The notes: generated by a model from the letters alone, not told the origin. Shown: positions 45,078 through 55,159, counted from the stretch's first letter. The stretch is DNA of 64,000 nt from Skermanella sp. TT6 (GCF_016653635.2 NZ_CP067420.1:3135501-3199500), one strand, 5' to 3'. Numbers and translations are program-made.

Positions 45078-45704
45078 ATGGACTATCTGCGTGACCCGGC
45101 GGAGATCTACCGCCGCTCCTTCGCGACCATCGCGGAGGAGGCGGATCTGTCCGGCCTGCCGCCCGACGTGGCGGAGCTGGCGACCCGCCTGATCCATGCC
45201 TGCGGCATGGTCGATCTGGTCCGCGACCTCGCCTGGAGCCCCGACGTCATGTCTGCCGGTCGGACGGCGCTGGCCGCGGGGGCCGCCGTCCTGACCGACG
45301 CCCGCATGGTCGCTTCCGGCATCATGGCGTCGCGCCTGCCGGCCGGTAACCCGGTGCTGTGTACCCTGGCCGAACCTGCGGTGCCGGCGCTGGCCGCGGG
45401 GCTGGGCACCACCCGCTCGGCCGCCGCCCTGGATCTCTGGCTGCCCCATCTGCAAGGGGCGATCGTCGCGATCGGCAATGCCCCGACCGCCCTGTTCCGG
45501 TTGCTGGAATTGCTGGACGCCGGAGCTCCCCGCCCGGCGGTGATCCTTGGGTTCCCCGTGGGTTTCGTCGGCGCCGCCGAGTCCAAGGCCGAGCTGGCCG
45601 CCGACCCGCGCGGCGTTCCCTTCGCCACCGTCCGCGGCCGGCGCGGCGGCAGCGCCATGGCGTCGGCCGCGGTCAATGCGCTCGCGATCGGAGCTTCGGC
45701 ATGA
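45078..45704 (+). CDS. cobH: Precorrin-8X methylmutase
   Basis: A 208-residue enzyme moving a methyl group from C11 to C12 to give hydrogenobyrinate (or its cobalt form with CbiC). It has DPAEIYRRSFATIAEEADL, the catalytic-histidine segment ATRLIHACGMVDLVRDL, and AILGFPVGFVGAAESKAEL-like text read as VILGFPVGFVGAAESKAEL. An ATG at 45078 immediately follows an in-frame GTG. It overlaps cobL by 4 bp. Confidence 0.95.
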   Translation: MDYLRDPAEIYRRSFATIAEEADLSGLPPDVAELATRLIHACGMVDLVRDLAWSPDVMSAGRTALAAGAAVLTDARMVASGIMASRLPAGNPVLCTLAEPAVPALAAGLGTTRSAAALDLWLPHLQGAIVAIGNAPTALFRLLELLDAGAPRPAVILGFPVGFVGAAESKAELAADPRGVPFATVRGRRGGSAMASAAVNALAIGASA

Positions 45705-46906
45705 CAGGCTCCGCCGGAGCGTGGCTGTCCGTCGTCGGCATCGGCGAGGACGGCTTGGACGGCGTGTCTCCGGCCGGCCGCCGGCTGATCGATGCCGCCG
45801 AGATGCTGATGGGCGGCGAGCGTCACCTCGCCATGGTCCCCGACGACGGGCGCGAGCGGCTGGCCTGGCCCTCCCCGTTCAACGAGGGAGTCGAGCGGTT
45901 GATGGGTCTGCGCGGGCGCAGGGTCTGCGTGCTGGCGAGCGGCGACCCCATGGACCACGGCATCGGCGCTACACTGGCGCGCCGGATACCCGCCGGCGAG
46001 ACGATCGTCGTCCCGGCGCCGGGTGCCTTCGCCCTGGCCTGCGCCCGGATGGGCTGGCCCCGGGCGGAGGTCGAAACCCTGTCGCTCCACGGCCGTCCGG
46101 CGGCCTTGCTCCATGCCTATGTCCACCCCGGCGCCCGCCTGCTGATCCTGTCCGAGAACGGCGCGACGCCGGGAGTGATCGCCGGCCTGCTGCGGCAGCG
46201 CGGCTATGGCGGCAGCCGGATCACCGTGCTGGAGCACCTGGGCGGGCCGCGGGAGCGGTGCCGCGAGTGGCGCGAGCCGGACCTCTACGCCGACCTGAAC
46301 ACGGTCGCGGTCGAATGCGTCGCCGAGCCCGGAGCGCCGCTGCTGCCGCGGACGCCGGGATTGCCGGACGAGGCGTTCCGCCATGACGGCCAACTGACCA
46401 AAAGGGAGGTCCGGGCGGCGACGCTGGCGGCGCTGGCACCGGTTCCCGGACAGCTCCTGTGGGACGTGGGGGCCGGCTGCGGCTCCATCGCCCTGGAATG
46501 GATGCGCCATCATCCCGCCTGCCGCGCCGTCGCGATCGAGCCCCGCGGCGACCGCCTGGCCCTGATCGCGGCGAACGCCGAGGCGTTGGGCTGTCCCCGT
46601 CTCGCCATCGTCGAGGGCAAGGCGCCGGCGGCCCTGGCCGGTCTGTCGGCGCCGGACGCGGTCTTCATCGGCGGCGGCATCACGGCGCCAGGATTATTCG
46701 AGACCTGCTGGGAAGCGCTGCCCCCCGGCGGCCGGCTGGTCGCCAACGCCGTCACCATCCAAGGCGAAGCGGTGCTGACCGGGGCCTATGCCCGGCTGGG
46801 CGGCAGCCTGACCCGAATCGCGATTTCCAGGGCCGAACCCGTCGGCCCGTTTTCCGGCTGGCGTCCCGTGATGCCGGTCACCCAACTGGCGCTGATCAAG
46901 ACATGA
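45701..46906 (+). CDS. cobL: Precorrin-6Y C5,15-methyltransferase (decarboxylating), CobL (CbiE-CbiT)
   Basis: A 401-residue bifunctional enzyme methylating C5 and C15 and removing the C12 acetate carboxyl. The N-terminal CbiE domain (about 8-200) has LSVVGIGEDGLDG and LASGDPMDHGIGATL. The C-terminal CbiT domain (about 225-400) has the SAM-binding LLWDVGAGCGSIALEWMR and AVFIGGGITAPGLF. The start overlaps the cobH stop and the end overlaps cobI, both as ATGA. Confidence 0.95.
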   Translation: MTGSAGAWLSVVGIGEDGLDGVSPAGRRLIDAAEMLMGGERHLAMVPDDGRERLAWPSPFNEGVERLMGLRGRRVCVLASGDPMDHGIGATLARRIPAGETIVVPAPGAFALACARMGWPRAEVETLSLHGRPAALLHAYVHPGARLLILSENGATPGVIAGLLRQRGYGGSRITVLEHLGGPRERCREWREPDLYADLNTVAVECVAEPGAPLLPRTPGLPDEAFRHDGQLTKREVRAATLAALAPVPGQLLWDVGAGCGSIALEWMRHHPACRAVAIEPRGDRLALIAANAEALGCPRLAIVEGKAPAALAGLSAPDAVFIGGGITAPGLFETCWEALPPGGRLVANAVTIQGEAVLTGAYARLGGSLTRIAISRAEPVGPFSGWRPVMPVTQLALIKT

Positions 46907-47607
46907 GCGGAACCCTCTACGGCCTGGGTGTCGGGCCGGGCGACCCGGAGCTGATTACCCTGAAGGCCTTGCGCCTGCTGCGGTCCTCCACCGTCGTCGC
47001 ATATCCGGCACCGGAGCATGGCGACAGCCTGGCCCGCGCCATCGTCGCCGGCCATCTGCCCGGCGGGCAGACCGAAGTGGCGATCCGCATGCCCATGCTG
47101 GTCGAGCGCTTCCCGGCGCAGGAGGTCTATGACCGCGCGGCGGCGGAACTGGGCGACCACCTGGCGGCGGGACGCGACGTCGCGGTCCTGTGCGAGGGCG
47201 ATCCCTTCTTCTACGGCTCGTTCATGTACCTGTTCGGCCGCATGGCGGAGCGTTTCCCGGTGCAGGTGGTGCCGGGCGTGTCCTCCCTGACCGCGTGCGC
47301 CGCCGCCCTGGGGGCGCCGCTGGCAGCCCGGAACGACGTGCTGACCGTGGTCCCGGCGCCGCTTCCGGCCGACCAGCTGCGCGAGCGGCTGGCCCAGACC
47401 GACGCCGCCGCGATCATGAAGCTGGGGCGGCATTTCGCGAAGGTGAGGGACGTGCTGGAAGAGCTGGGCCTTGACAGCCGGTCGCGTTACGTGGAGCGCG
47501 CCACCATGGCGAACCAGCGGCTGCTGCCGCTGGACCAGGTGGACGCCGATTCCGTTCCCTATTTCTCGATGGTGCTGGTCCACCGCCGGGGTGAGGCCTG
47601 GGCATGA
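46903..47607 (+). CDS. cobI: Precorrin-2 C20-methyltransferase
   Basis: A 234-residue SAM-dependent tetrapyrrole methyltransferase. It shows LYGLGVGPGDPELITLKALR, the CEGDPFFYGSFMYL motif and VPGVSSLTACAAALGAPLA, which is the C20-specific wording. It uses precorrin-2 or its cobalt chelate. It is coupled to cobL and to the next gene by 4-bp overlaps. Confidence 0.95.
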   Translation: MSGTLYGLGVGPGDPELITLKALRLLRSSTVVAYPAPEHGDSLARAIVAGHLPGGQTEVAIRMPMLVERFPAQEVYDRAAAELGDHLAAGRDVAVLCEGDPFFYGSFMYLFGRMAERFPVQVVPGVSSLTACAAALGAPLAARNDVLTVVPAPLPADQLRERLAQTDAAAIMKLGRHFAKVRDVLEELGLDSRSRYVERATMANQRLLPLDQVDADSVPYFSMVLVHRRGEAWA

Positions 47608-49406
47608 GCGCACCTGTCTTCGTCGTCCTGTCGCAATCCGGGTTGGAGGTCGCGTCCGGCGCCCGGACCGTCCTGCCCGGCGCCGAGATCCACGGGCTCG
47701 CCCACCGGGTCGCCGGGGCGGACAAGGATTTTTCCGCCACGCTCGACCATCTGCGGGCGCTGTTCTCGGCCGGCACGCCGATCATCGGCGTGTTCGCCGC
47801 CGGCATCCTGATCCGCGCGCTGGGTCCGGTCCTGTCGGACAAGCGCGCCGAACCTCCCGTCCTGGCCCTGGCCGAGGACGGCAGCGCGGTCGTCCCGCTG
47901 CTGGGCGGCCATCACGGCGCCAACGACATGGCGCGCCGGCTGGCGGCGGCGCTGGGCATCGAGCCGGCCATCACGACCGCCGGCGACCTGAATTTCGGCG
48001 TGGCGCTGGACGAGCCGCCGACCGGCTGGCATCTCGCCAACCCGGAGGACGCCAAGCCCTTCACTGCCGCCCTGATGGCCGGAGCACGAGTCAGGCTGGA
48101 GGGCACGGCGCCCTGGCTGACCGGCACCCGCCTGCCCTTCTCGGCCGACGGCACCCTGACGCTGCGCATCACCGAGCGGGCCGAGGCCGGCTCCGAAACC
48201 TGCCTCGTCTATCATCCTCCCGTGCTGGCGGTCGGCGTCGGGTGCGAGCGCGGCGCTTCGGCGGAGGAGGTTACGGCGCTGGTGCGCGAGACCCTGGCAT
48301 CCGCCGGCCTGGCCAAAGGGGCCGTGGCGGCGCTTTGCTCGATCGACGTCAAGATGGACGAGCCGGCGATCCATGCCGCCGCGGCCGACCTGGGCGTGCC
48401 GGTCCGCTTCTTCGACGCCGCGCGGCTGGAGGAGGAGGCGCAGCACCTCGCCAACCCGTCCGACCTGGTGTTCCGCGAGGTCGGCTGCCATGGGGTCGCC
48501 GAAGGGGCTGCGCTGGCGGCATCGGGCGGAACGCTGCTGGTGCCCAAGCGGAAGTCGGCGCGGGCGACCTGCGCCGTCGGGCTGGCGCCGGCGCCGCTCC
48601 ATGCCGACGCCATCGGGCGACGCCGCGGACGGCTCTCGGTCGTCGGCATCGGACCGGGCAGCGACGGCTGGCGCACGCCGGAGGCGGACAGCTGGCTGGC
48701 GAGCGCCACCGACCTCGTGGGATATCATCTTTACCTGGATCTCCTCGGCGAACTGGCGGCCGGCAAGCGGCGGCACGGTTATGAGCTGGGGGCCGAGGAG
48801 ACGCGGGTGCGCGTCGCCCTCGACTTGGCGGCGGAGGGCCGCGACGTGGCGCTGGTCTCCAGCGGCGATGCCGGCATCTATGCCATGGCGACGCTGGTGT
48901 TCGAACTGGTCGAGCGCGAGGAGCGGGCCGACTGGGCGCGGCTCGACATCGCCGTCACGCCCGGCATCTCGGCGCTCCAGGCCGCCGCGGCCCGGGCCGG
49001 CGCTCCCCTCGGTCACGACTTCTGCACCATCTCCCTGTCCGACCTGCTGACTCCCTGGCCGGTGATCGAGCGGCGGATCCGCGCCGCCGCCGAGGGCGAT
49101 TTCGTGATCGCCGTCTACAACCCGGTGTCGCGCCGGCGCACGGAGCAGCTTCCGGCCATGAAGGCGGTCCTGCTGGAGCACCGTCCCGCCGCCACGCCGG
49201 TGATCCTGGCCCGCAACCTGGGGCGTCCGGGGGAAGCCATCGCCGTGACGACCCTGGCGGCCCTGGACGTGGCCGACGTGGACATGCTGACCCTGGTGCT
49301 GATCGGCTCCAGCGAGACCCGTGCGCTGCCGCGCGGCGACGGCGGCACCTGGGTCTATACACCCCGCGGCTACGCCGCGAAGCATCCGGACGAACGATCC
49401 TCATGA
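47604..49406 (+). CDS. CbiG-CobJ fusion: cobalt-precorrin-5A hydrolase / precorrin-3B C17-methyltransferase
   Basis: A 600-residue fusion. Residues 1-335 are CbiG-like: [20 protein letters not shown] and [18 protein letters not shown] form the N-terminal and central parts, and [19 protein letters not shown] begins the CobE-like C-terminal domain. CbiG opens the delta-lactone left by oxygen-independent ring contraction. Residues 343-600 are CobJ/Cbi[36 protein letters not shown] and [20 protein letters not shown], performing ring contraction with C17 methylation. The fusion links two successive activities of the cobalt-first route. It overlaps neighbours by 4 bp on both sides. Confidence 0.93.
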   Translation: MSAPVFVVLSQSGLEVASGARTVLPGAEIHGLAHRVAGADKDFSATLDHLRALFSAGTPIIGVFAAGILIRALGPVLSDKRAEPPVLALAEDGSAVVPLLGGHHGANDMARRLAAALGIEPAITTAGDLNFGVALDEPPTGWHLANPEDAKPFTAALMAGARVRLEGTAPWLTGTRLPFSADGTLTLRITERAEAGSETCLVYHPPVLAVGVGCERGASAEEVTALVRETLASAGLAKGAVAALCSIDVKMDEPAIHAAAADLGVPVRFFDAARLEEEAQHLANPSDLVFREVGCHGVAEGAALAASGGTLLVPKRKSARATCAVGLAPAPLHADAIGRRRGRLSVVGIGPGSDGWRTPEADSWLASATDLVGYHLYLDLLGELAAGKRRHGYELGAEETRVRVALDLAAEGRDVALVSSGDAGIYAMATLVFELVEREERADWARLDIAVTPGISALQAAAARAGAPLGHDFCTISLSDLLTPWPVIERRIRAAAEGDFVIAVYNPVSRRRTEQLPAMKAVLLEHRPAATPVILARNLGRPGEAIAVTTLAALDVADVDMLTLVLIGSSETRALPRGDGGTWVYTPRGYAAKHPDERSS

Positions 49407-50170
49407 CGGTTCACTTCATCGGCGCGGGTCCCGGCGCCCCCGACCTGATCACGATCCGCGGGCGCGACCTGATCGCCCGCTGCCCGGTCTGTCTCTATGC
49501 CGGGTCGCTGGTACCCCCCGAGGTGGTGGCTTATGCGCCGGAGGGCGCCCGGGTGGTGGACACCGCCCCGCTGACGCTGGACGATATCCTGGCCGAGATC
49601 GAGGCCGCCCATGCCGACGGCAAGGACGTGGCGCGGGTCCATTCCGGCGATCCCTCCCTCTACGGTGCGATCGGCGAGCAGATCCGCCGCCTGAACGCGC
49701 TGGGCATCCCGTACGACATCACCCCGGGCGTGCCGGCCTACGCCGCCGCCGCCGCCCTGTTGCGGACCGAGCTGACGCTGCCGGAGGTCTCGCAGACCGT
49801 CATCCTGACCCGCACGGCCATGAAGTCGTCGCCGATGCCCAATGCCGAGACGCTCGAAGTCCTGGGCCGGTCGGGCGGAACGCTGGCGATCCATCTGTCG
49901 ATCCGCAACATGACCAGGATCGTCGAGGAGCTGTCGCCCCACTACGGCGTCGACTGCCCGGTCGCGGTGGTCTACCGGGCGACCTGGCCCGACGAGCAGG
50001 TGATCCGCGGCACGCTGGCCGACATCCGGGAGAAGGTGCGCGAGGCGAAGATCACCCGCACCGCGCTGGTGATCGTCGGCCGCGTGCTGGCGGCGGAGGA
50101 TTTCCGCGACAGCGCGCTCTACGACCCGGAGCACGTCCATGTGCTGCGGCCCGAGCGCAAGGTCCGGTGA
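49403..50170 (+). CDS. cobM: Precorrin-4 C11-methyltransferase
   Basis: A 255-residue SAM-dependent methyltransferase acting at C11. It reads [41 protein letters not shown] and [25 protein letters not shown], the CobM/CbiF pattern. It is the last gene of the riboswitch-controlled operon. Its final 52 bp overlap, tail to tail, the end of the cbiD-cobK gene on the other strand. Confidence 0.95.
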   Translation: MTVHFIGAGPGAPDLITIRGRDLIARCPVCLYAGSLVPPEVVAYAPEGARVVDTAPLTLDDILAEIEAAHADGKDVARVHSGDPSLYGAIGEQIRRLNALGIPYDITPGVPAYAAAAALLRTELTLPEVSQTVILTRTAMKSSPMPNAETLEVLGRSGGTLAIHLSIRNMTRIVEELSPHYGVDCPVAVVYRATWPDEQVIRGTLADIREKVREAKITRTALVIVGRVLAAEDFRDSALYDPEHVHVLRPERKVR

Positions 50171-51987
50171 AGCCACTCCAGCGCTTCCTCCGCGGTGGCG
50201 GCGCGGGGTCCGGCCGGCGGCGCGGGACGGCGCACCAGGATGACCGGGATTCCCAGTTCCCTTGCAGCGGCCAGCTTCGGCCGGCTGGCGCCGCCGCCGC
50301 TGTTCTTCGCGACCACGACGGTGATGCGGTGGTCCGCCAGCAAGGCCCGTTCGGCATCCAGGTCGAAGGGACCGCGCCCGGCCACCAGCGCGATGTTGGG
50401 CGCCGGCTGCTCCAGCGGGTCGATGACGCGCGCCAGGAACCAGGCGTCGGCGCGCGACGCGAAGGGGCCGAGTTCCTGGCGGCCGACGGTCAGGAACGCG
50501 CGGGCGCCGTTCGGCACCGCCGCCACGGCGGCTTCCATGTCGTCCACCTCGATCCAGCGGTCACCGGGTCCGGCCACCCATCCCGGCCGCACCAGAGCCA
50601 GCCGGGGCACGCCGGTCCGCCGGCAGGCCTCCTCCGCATGTCGGGAGATCGTGGCGGCGAAGGGGTGCGTGGCGTCGATGACGGCTGCGATGGCATTGTC
50701 CCTCAGATAGGTCGCCAAGCCCTCGACCCCGCCGAAGCCGCCGACGCGGACTTCTCCCGGCAGGGCGGCCGGGGCGCGGGTGCGGCCGGCCAGGGAAGTG
50801 ACCACCGCCATGCCCTCCAGGCTGCGGGCCAGTTCCGCCGCCTCCGTCGTGCCGCCGAGGATCAGCACCTTGCCGGGATCGGTCGAGACGAAGCCGGCAC
50901 GCCCTTCCAGTCCGCCCTTGCGATCGAACACGAGCACTTCCACGTCGGTGCCGCAGTCTCTCAGCGTGTCGAGCGCCACCGCCCGCGCGCGGGCCGCGAC
51001 GAGGTCGGCAAGCGGAAGGCCGGCGGCGACCGCATGGGTCAGCACCTGGTTCGCGGTATTGGAATGTCGGGTGCGTTCGATCTCGTCGGGCGAGGCGCCC
51101 AGCTCGGCCATTCGGTCGGCAAGCCAGTTGAAATCGACTTGGCTGCGGCCCGAGTGAAGGTCCAGGAAACCCTGGGCCATTTTAGACAATTTACCGAAAC
51201 CGCCCGCGATCGTCAAGCGCGGCACGGGATGGCGGCGCAGATACTTCAGCATTCCCCCGGCGAAATCTCCCATGTCGAGCAGCGCCAGGTCGGACAGCCC
51301 ATGGAGCCGCTGGACCGCCTGCTCGGAGGTGGATCCGGTCGAGCCCGCGACATGGCCGATCCCGTTGGCCCGCGCCACGTCGATGCCCCGATGGATGGAG
51401 TGGATCCAGGCCGAGCAGGAGAACGGCACCACGATTCCGGTGGTCCCCAGGATCGACAGCCCGCCGACGATACCCAGGCGGGGGTTCCAGGTCTTGAGCG
51501 CGATCTCGGCGCCGCCCGGGATCGAGACCTCGATCACCACGTCGCCCGCGTCGCCGTGGGCAGCCGCCAGTTCGGCCACGGCCTCCGACATCATGCGGCG
51601 GGGAACGGGGTTGATCGCCGGCTCGCCGGGCGGGATCGGCAGGCCCTCCTTGGTGACGGTCCCGACGCCCTCGCCGGCCCGGAACGTGACGCCGGTTCCC
51701 GGAGCGCCGCGGCCGACGGTCGCGATCACCAGGGCGCCGTGGGTCACGTCGGGATCGTCGCCGGCGTCCTTGACCACGCCGGCGGCGCAGCGGTCCGGGC
51801 CGCGCGCCTCCCACGCCAGGGCGAAGGCGGGGGTCTCCCCGCCCGGCAGGCGGATCGTCACGGGGTCCGGGAACTCTCCGGTGAGCAGCGCCGCGTAGGC
51901 CGCGCGGGTTGCGGCGGTGGCGCAGGCTCCGGTCGTCCAGCCGCGGCGCAGGGGACGATCGGGGACGTCTTCCGGTTTGTCGGTCAT
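50119..51987 (-). CDS. CbiD-CobK fusion: cobalt-precorrin-5B C1-methyltransferase / precorrin-6A reductase
   Basis: A 622-residue fusion. Residues 1-370 are Cbi[54 protein letters not shown] and [20 protein letters not shown]. CbiD performs C1 methylation in the oxygen-independent pathway, replacing CobF. Residues 372-610 are the NADPH-dependent reductase CobK/Cbi[35 protein letters not shown] and [16 protein letters not shown]. The two act one after the other. ATG 51987 begins the CbiD consensus; upstream in-frame codons overlap the cobA promoter. No riboswitch precedes it. Confidence 0.93.
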   Translation of the reverse strand: MTDKPEDVPDRPLRRGWTTGACATAATRAAYAALLTGEFPDPVTIRLPGGETPAFALAWEARGPDRCAAGVVKDAGDDPDVTHGALVIATVGRGAPGTGVTFRAGEGVGTVTKEGLPIPPGEPAINPVPRRMMSEAVAELAAAHGDAGDVVIEVSIPGGAEIALKTWNPRLGIVGGLSILGTTGIVVPFSCSAWIHSIHRGIDVARANGIGHVAGSTGSTSEQAVQRLHGLSDLALLDMGDFAGGMLKYLRRHPVPRLTIAGGFGKLSKMAQGFLDLHSGRSQVDFNWLADRMAELGASPDEIERTRHSNTANQVLTHAVAAGLPLADLVAARARAVALDTLRDCGTDVEVLVFDRKGGLEGRAGFVSTDPGKVLILGGTTEAAELARSLEGMAVVTSLAGRTRAPAALPGEVRVGGFGGVEGLATYLRDNAIAAVIDATHPFAATISRHAEEACRRTGVPRLALVRPGWVAGPGDRWIEVDDMEAAVAAVPNGARAFLTVGRQELGPFASRADAWFLARVIDPLEQPAPNIALVAGRGPFDLDAERALLADHRITVVVAKNSGGGASRPKLAAARELGIPVILVRRPAPPAGPRAATAEEALEWLHRTLRSGRSTWTCSGS

Positions 51988-52022
51988 GGCGTGGCTTATA
52001 GACGCGGTGTAAAGTGGCGGCA

Positions 52023-52847
52023 ATGATCCCCTCATCCCCACCCCTCCCCTTCCCCGAGTTCGAACCCGGCTGGGTCTGGCTCGCGGGCGCCGGCCCGGGA
52101 GATCCCGGACTGCTCACCCTCCATGCCTGGCACGCGCTGCGCCATGCCGACGTGATCGTCTATGACGCGCTGGTCGGGCCTGACATCCTGGGTATGGCCC
52201 GGCCGGAAAGCCGGCTGGAGTTCGCCGGCAAGCGCGGCGGCCGGCCGTCGCCCAAGCAGCCCGACATCTCCCGGCGGCTGGTGGAACTGGCCCGTCAGGG
52301 ACTGCGCGTCCTGCGCCTGAAGGGCGGCGATCCCTTCGTGTTCGGGCGCGGCGGCGAGGAGGCGCTGATGCTGGTCGAGCACAAGGTGCCGTTCCGCGTG
52401 ATCCCCGGCATCACCGCCGGGATCGGCGGCCTGGCCTATGCCGGCATCCCCGTGACCCACCGCGACCGGAACCACGCCGTGACCTTCATGACCGGGCACA
52501 GCGCGTCGGGGCTGGTGCCGGACACGATCGACTGGACCGCCGTGGCGCGCGGCTCGCCGGTGATCATCATGTACATGGCGCTGAAGCACCTCGCCCTCAT
52601 CGCCGACCGCTTCATGGAGGCCGGGCGCCCGCGCAACCAGGCGGTCGCGATCGTGACCAACGCGACCCTGCCGAACCAGCACGTGCTGGAGACGACCCTG
52701 GAGCGCGCGGCATCGGACGTGGCGGAGCACGGCATCGAGCCGCCGGCCATGGTGGTGGTCGGAGACGTGGTGCTGCTCCGGCCGGCGCTGGACTGGCTGG
52801 GCGCCCTGTCCGGCCGCGTGCTGACCACCAGCGGCGTGGCTGGCTGA
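52023..52847 (+). CDS. cobA: Uroporphyrinogen-III C-methyltransferase
   Basis: A 274-residue SAM-dependent enzyme making precorrin-2, the branch point to B12 and sirohaem. Diagnostic stretches are VWLAGAGPGDPGLLTLHAWHA, VYDALVGPDIL, LKGGDPFVFGRGGEEAL and PGITAGIGGLAYAGIPVTHR. No CysG reductase/ferrochelatase domain is attached. ATG 52023 or GTG 52014 may be used. It is divergent from cbiD-cobK with only 35 bp between the starts, so their promoters must overlap one another or the coding ends. Confidence 0.96.
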   Translation: MIPSSPPLPFPEFEPGWVWLAGAGPGDPGLLTLHAWHALRHADVIVYDALVGPDILGMARPESRLEFAGKRGGRPSPKQPDISRRLVELARQGLRVLRLKGGDPFVFGRGGEEALMLVEHKVPFRVIPGITAGIGGLAYAGIPVTHRDRNHAVTFMTGHSASGLVPDTIDWTAVARGSPVIIMYMALKHLALIADRFMEAGRPRNQAVAIVTNATLPNQHVLETTLERAASDVAEHGIEPPAMVVVGDVVLLRPALDWLGALSGRVLTTSGVAG

Positions 52848-52851
52848 GGCC

Positions 52852-54153
52852 GTGGCGGCACCGGGGCTCGTGCTGGCGGCTCCCGCCTCGGGCAGCGGCA
52901 AGACCGTCACGGTCCTGGCGCTGCTGAGGCATTTCAGCCGGTCGGGATTGCAGGTGGAATCGCGGAAGGTCGGACCGGACTACATCGACCCCCTGTTCCA
53001 CGCGGCGGCCAGCGGCAGGCCCTGCCTCAACCTGGACCCCTGGGCGATGCGCCCGGGCACGCTGGCCCGGCTGGCCGAGGCCGACGCGGAACTGCTGGTG
53101 ATCGAGGGGGTCATGGGCCTGTTCGACGGGGCAGCGGACGGGTCCGGCTCGACCGCGGACCTTGCGGTGCTCGCGGGATGGCCGGTCGTGCTGGTGGTGG
53201 ACGCCAAGTCCCAGGCGCAGTCGGTCGCGGCGCTGGTCCATGGCTTCGCCAGCTTCCGGCGGGACGTGACGGTCTCCGGGGTGATCCTGAACCGGGTCGG
53301 CAGCCCTCGGCACGGGGCCCTGCTGCGGGCCGCCCTGGAGCCGCTCGGCATCCCGGTACTGGGCGCCCTGCCGAGGCTGGAGGCGCTGGAGCTGCCGGAC
53401 CGCCACCTGGGACTGGTGCCCGCCGGGGAGCATGCGGGGCTGGACGCCTTCCTGGACCGGGCGGCGGATGCCGTGGCCCGGCATGTGGATACCGCGGCCC
53501 TGCGCCGGCTGGCCCGACCGGCCGAGTTTCCCGCGGAGGCAGGGGACACGATGCTGCCGCCGCCCGGGCAGCGCATCGCCGTGGCCCGCGACGAAGCCTT
53601 CGTCTTCGCCTACCCGCACCTGCTGGCGTCCTGGACCGCTCAGGGCGCCGAGCTGGTGCCGTTCTCCCCCCTGGCGGACGAGGCGCCGGACGGTCGGGCC
53701 GACGCGGTCTTCCTGCCCGGGGGCTATCCGGAACTTCATGCCCGGCGGCTCGCCGGGGCCGCGCGGTTCCTGGACGGCACCAGGGCGGCCGCGGAGCGCG
53801 GGGCCGTGGTCTATGGCGAGTGCGGCGGCTACATGGTGCTGGGCAGGGTGCTGGAGGACGGCGACGGCGTCCGACACGCCATGGCCGGGCTGCTGCCGAT
53901 TGAGACGTCCTTCGCCAAGCGCCGGCTGCACCTGGGCTATCGCGAGGCGGTGGCGGTCTCGGCGACGCCGTTCGGCCCCGGCGGCACGATGCTGCGCGGC
54001 CACGAGTTCCACTATGCCAGCATCACGGCTGAGGAAGCCGATACTCCGTTGTTCCGGGTCCGCGACGCGAACGGCGCCGACCTGGGCGGCATGGGCACTC
54101 GGCGCGGCACGGTGATGGGATCGTTCCTCCATGTGGTGGACGCCGGGGAATGA
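52852..54153 (+). CDS. cobB: Cobyrinate / hydrogenobyrinate a,c-diamide synthase
   Basis: A 433-residue ATP- and glutamine-dependent amidase for the a and c side chains. The N-terminal P-loop is LAAPASGSGKTVTVLALL, followed by KVGPDYIDPLFHAAASGRPC and EGVMGLFDGA. The C-terminal class I amidotransferase-like part has FLPGGYPELHA, VYGECGGYMVLG with the catalytic cysteine, and RGHEFHYA. GTG start, 4 bases after the cobA stop. Homologues accept cobyrinate (CbiA) or hydrogenobyrinate (CobB); the presence of cobN favours the latter. Confidence 0.94.
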   Translation: MAAPGLVLAAPASGSGKTVTVLALLRHFSRSGLQVESRKVGPDYIDPLFHAAASGRPCLNLDPWAMRPGTLARLAEADAELLVIEGVMGLFDGAADGSGSTADLAVLAGWPVVLVVDAKSQAQSVAALVHGFASFRRDVTVSGVILNRVGSPRHGALLRAALEPLGIPVLGALPRLEALELPDRHLGLVPAGEHAGLDAFLDRAADAVARHVDTAALRRLARPAEFPAEAGDTMLPPPGQRIAVARDEAFVFAYPHLLASWTAQGAELVPFSPLADEAPDGRADAVFLPGGYPELHARRLAGAARFLDGTRAAAERGAVVYGECGGYMVLGRVLEDGDGVRHAMAGLLPIETSFAKRRLHLGYREAVAVSATPFGPGGTMLRGHEFHYASITAEEADTPLFRVRDANGADLGGMGTRRGTVMGSFLHVVDAGE

Positions 54154-55124
54154 ACCAGGACGCCGTCCTCCTTCTGGCCCTGGCGATCGACGCGGCGTTC
54201 GGCGAGCCGGCCTGGATCTATGCCCGCCTGCCCCATCCCGTCGTCCTGTTCGGAAGGCTGGTCGGCCTGCTGGACCGGATGCTGAACCGCGATGGCTGGA
54301 GGCCGGCGGCGCGGCGGCTCGCGGGCGTCGTGGCGGTGCTGGGGCTGCTGGCCGTGACCGCCGGCCCGGCCTGGCTCGCCAGCCTGGCTTTCGAGGCCAT
54401 GCCGTTCGGCTGGGTCCTGGAAGCCCTCCTGGCGAGCACGCTGATCGCCCAGCGGAGCCTCTACACCCATGTGGCGGTGGTGGCATCGGCGCTGGAGAGC
54501 GAGGGGCTGGCGGGAGGGCGACGGGCGGTGTCCATGATCGTCGGGCGCGACCCGGAGAGCCTGGACGAGCACGGCGTCTGCCGCGCCGCCATCGAGTCCT
54601 GCTCGGAGAACTTCTCCGACGGGATCGTGGCGCCGGTGTTCTGGTTCGCGGTGCTGGGGTTTCCCGGACTGGTGGCCTACAAGGCGATCAACACGGCGGA
54701 CAGCATGATCGGCCATCGGACCCCGCGCCATCAAGCCTTCGGCTGGGCGGCAGCGCGGCTGGACGATCTGGTGAACCTGATGCCGGCGCGGCTGGCCGGC
54801 CTGTTCATCATCCTGGGCAGCGCCGTCGCCCTGCGGGGCAAGCGGCTGCGGCGCGCCCACGCGGCCTGGAAGACCATGCTGCGCGACGCCGGCAAGCACA
54901 AGTCGCCCAACGCCGGCTGGCAGGAAGCCGCCATGGCCGGCGCGCTGGGACTCGCGCTGGCGGGGCCGAGGCGCTACGGGGCCGTCGTGGTGGACGATGC
55001 CTGGATGGGCGAAGGTGGCCGGCGGGAGGCGACCTCCGACGATATCCGCCGGGCGCTCCGCATCATGGCATCGGCGTGCGGCATCCAGGCCGGGCTGATC
55101 GCGACGCTGGCGTTCCTTTTGTAG
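54150..55124 (+). CDS. cobD: Adenosylcobinamide-phosphate synthase (CobD/CbiB)
   Basis: A 324-residue inner-membrane enzyme attaching the aminopropanol-phosphate linker to adenosylcobyric acid. It has the N-terminal AIDAAFGEPAWIYARLPHPVV, several hydrophobic helices, SMIVGRDPESLDEHGVCRAAIES in two parts with ENFSDGIVAPVFW, KAINTADSMIGHR, and DDIRRALRIM at the end. It overlaps cobB by 4 bp. Its TAG stop lies inside the left arm of a GTAG palindrome. Confidence 0.95.
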   Translation: MNQDAVLLLALAIDAAFGEPAWIYARLPHPVVLFGRLVGLLDRMLNRDGWRPAARRLAGVVAVLGLLAVTAGPAWLASLAFEAMPFGWVLEALLASTLIAQRSLYTHVAVVASALESEGLAGGRRAVSMIVGRDPESLDEHGVCRAAIESCSENFSDGIVAPVFWFAVLGFPGLVAYKAINTADSMIGHRTPRHQAFGWAAARLDDLVNLMPARLAGLFIILGSAVALRGKRLRRAHAAWKTMLRDAGKHKSPNAGWQEAAMAGALGLALAGPRRYGAVVVDDAWMGEGGRREATSDDIRRALRIMASACGIQAGLIATLAFLL

Positions 55125-55159
55125 GTCGGCGTTCGCCCTTCGGGCAAAGGCCGACCTAC
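55121..55159. repeat. GTAG-type palindrome serving as shared terminator and stop-codon donor
   Basis: GTAGGTCGGC (55121-55130) pairs with GCCGACCTAC (55150-55159), with an inner CGCCC/GGGC stem. The TAG stop of cobD (55122-55124) lies in the left arm and the TAG stop of the convergent cobQ (55156-55158) in the right arm. The GTAG foot matches the REP doublet at 10460-10547. It is followed by no T-run but is likely to act as a bidirectional terminator. Confidence 0.85.

Noticed and set aside
49321-52026. A 901-codon plus-strand frame over cobM and cbiD-cobK
   Set aside because: The real cobM and cbiD-cobK reading frames explain the DNA; no family text occurs in this frame.
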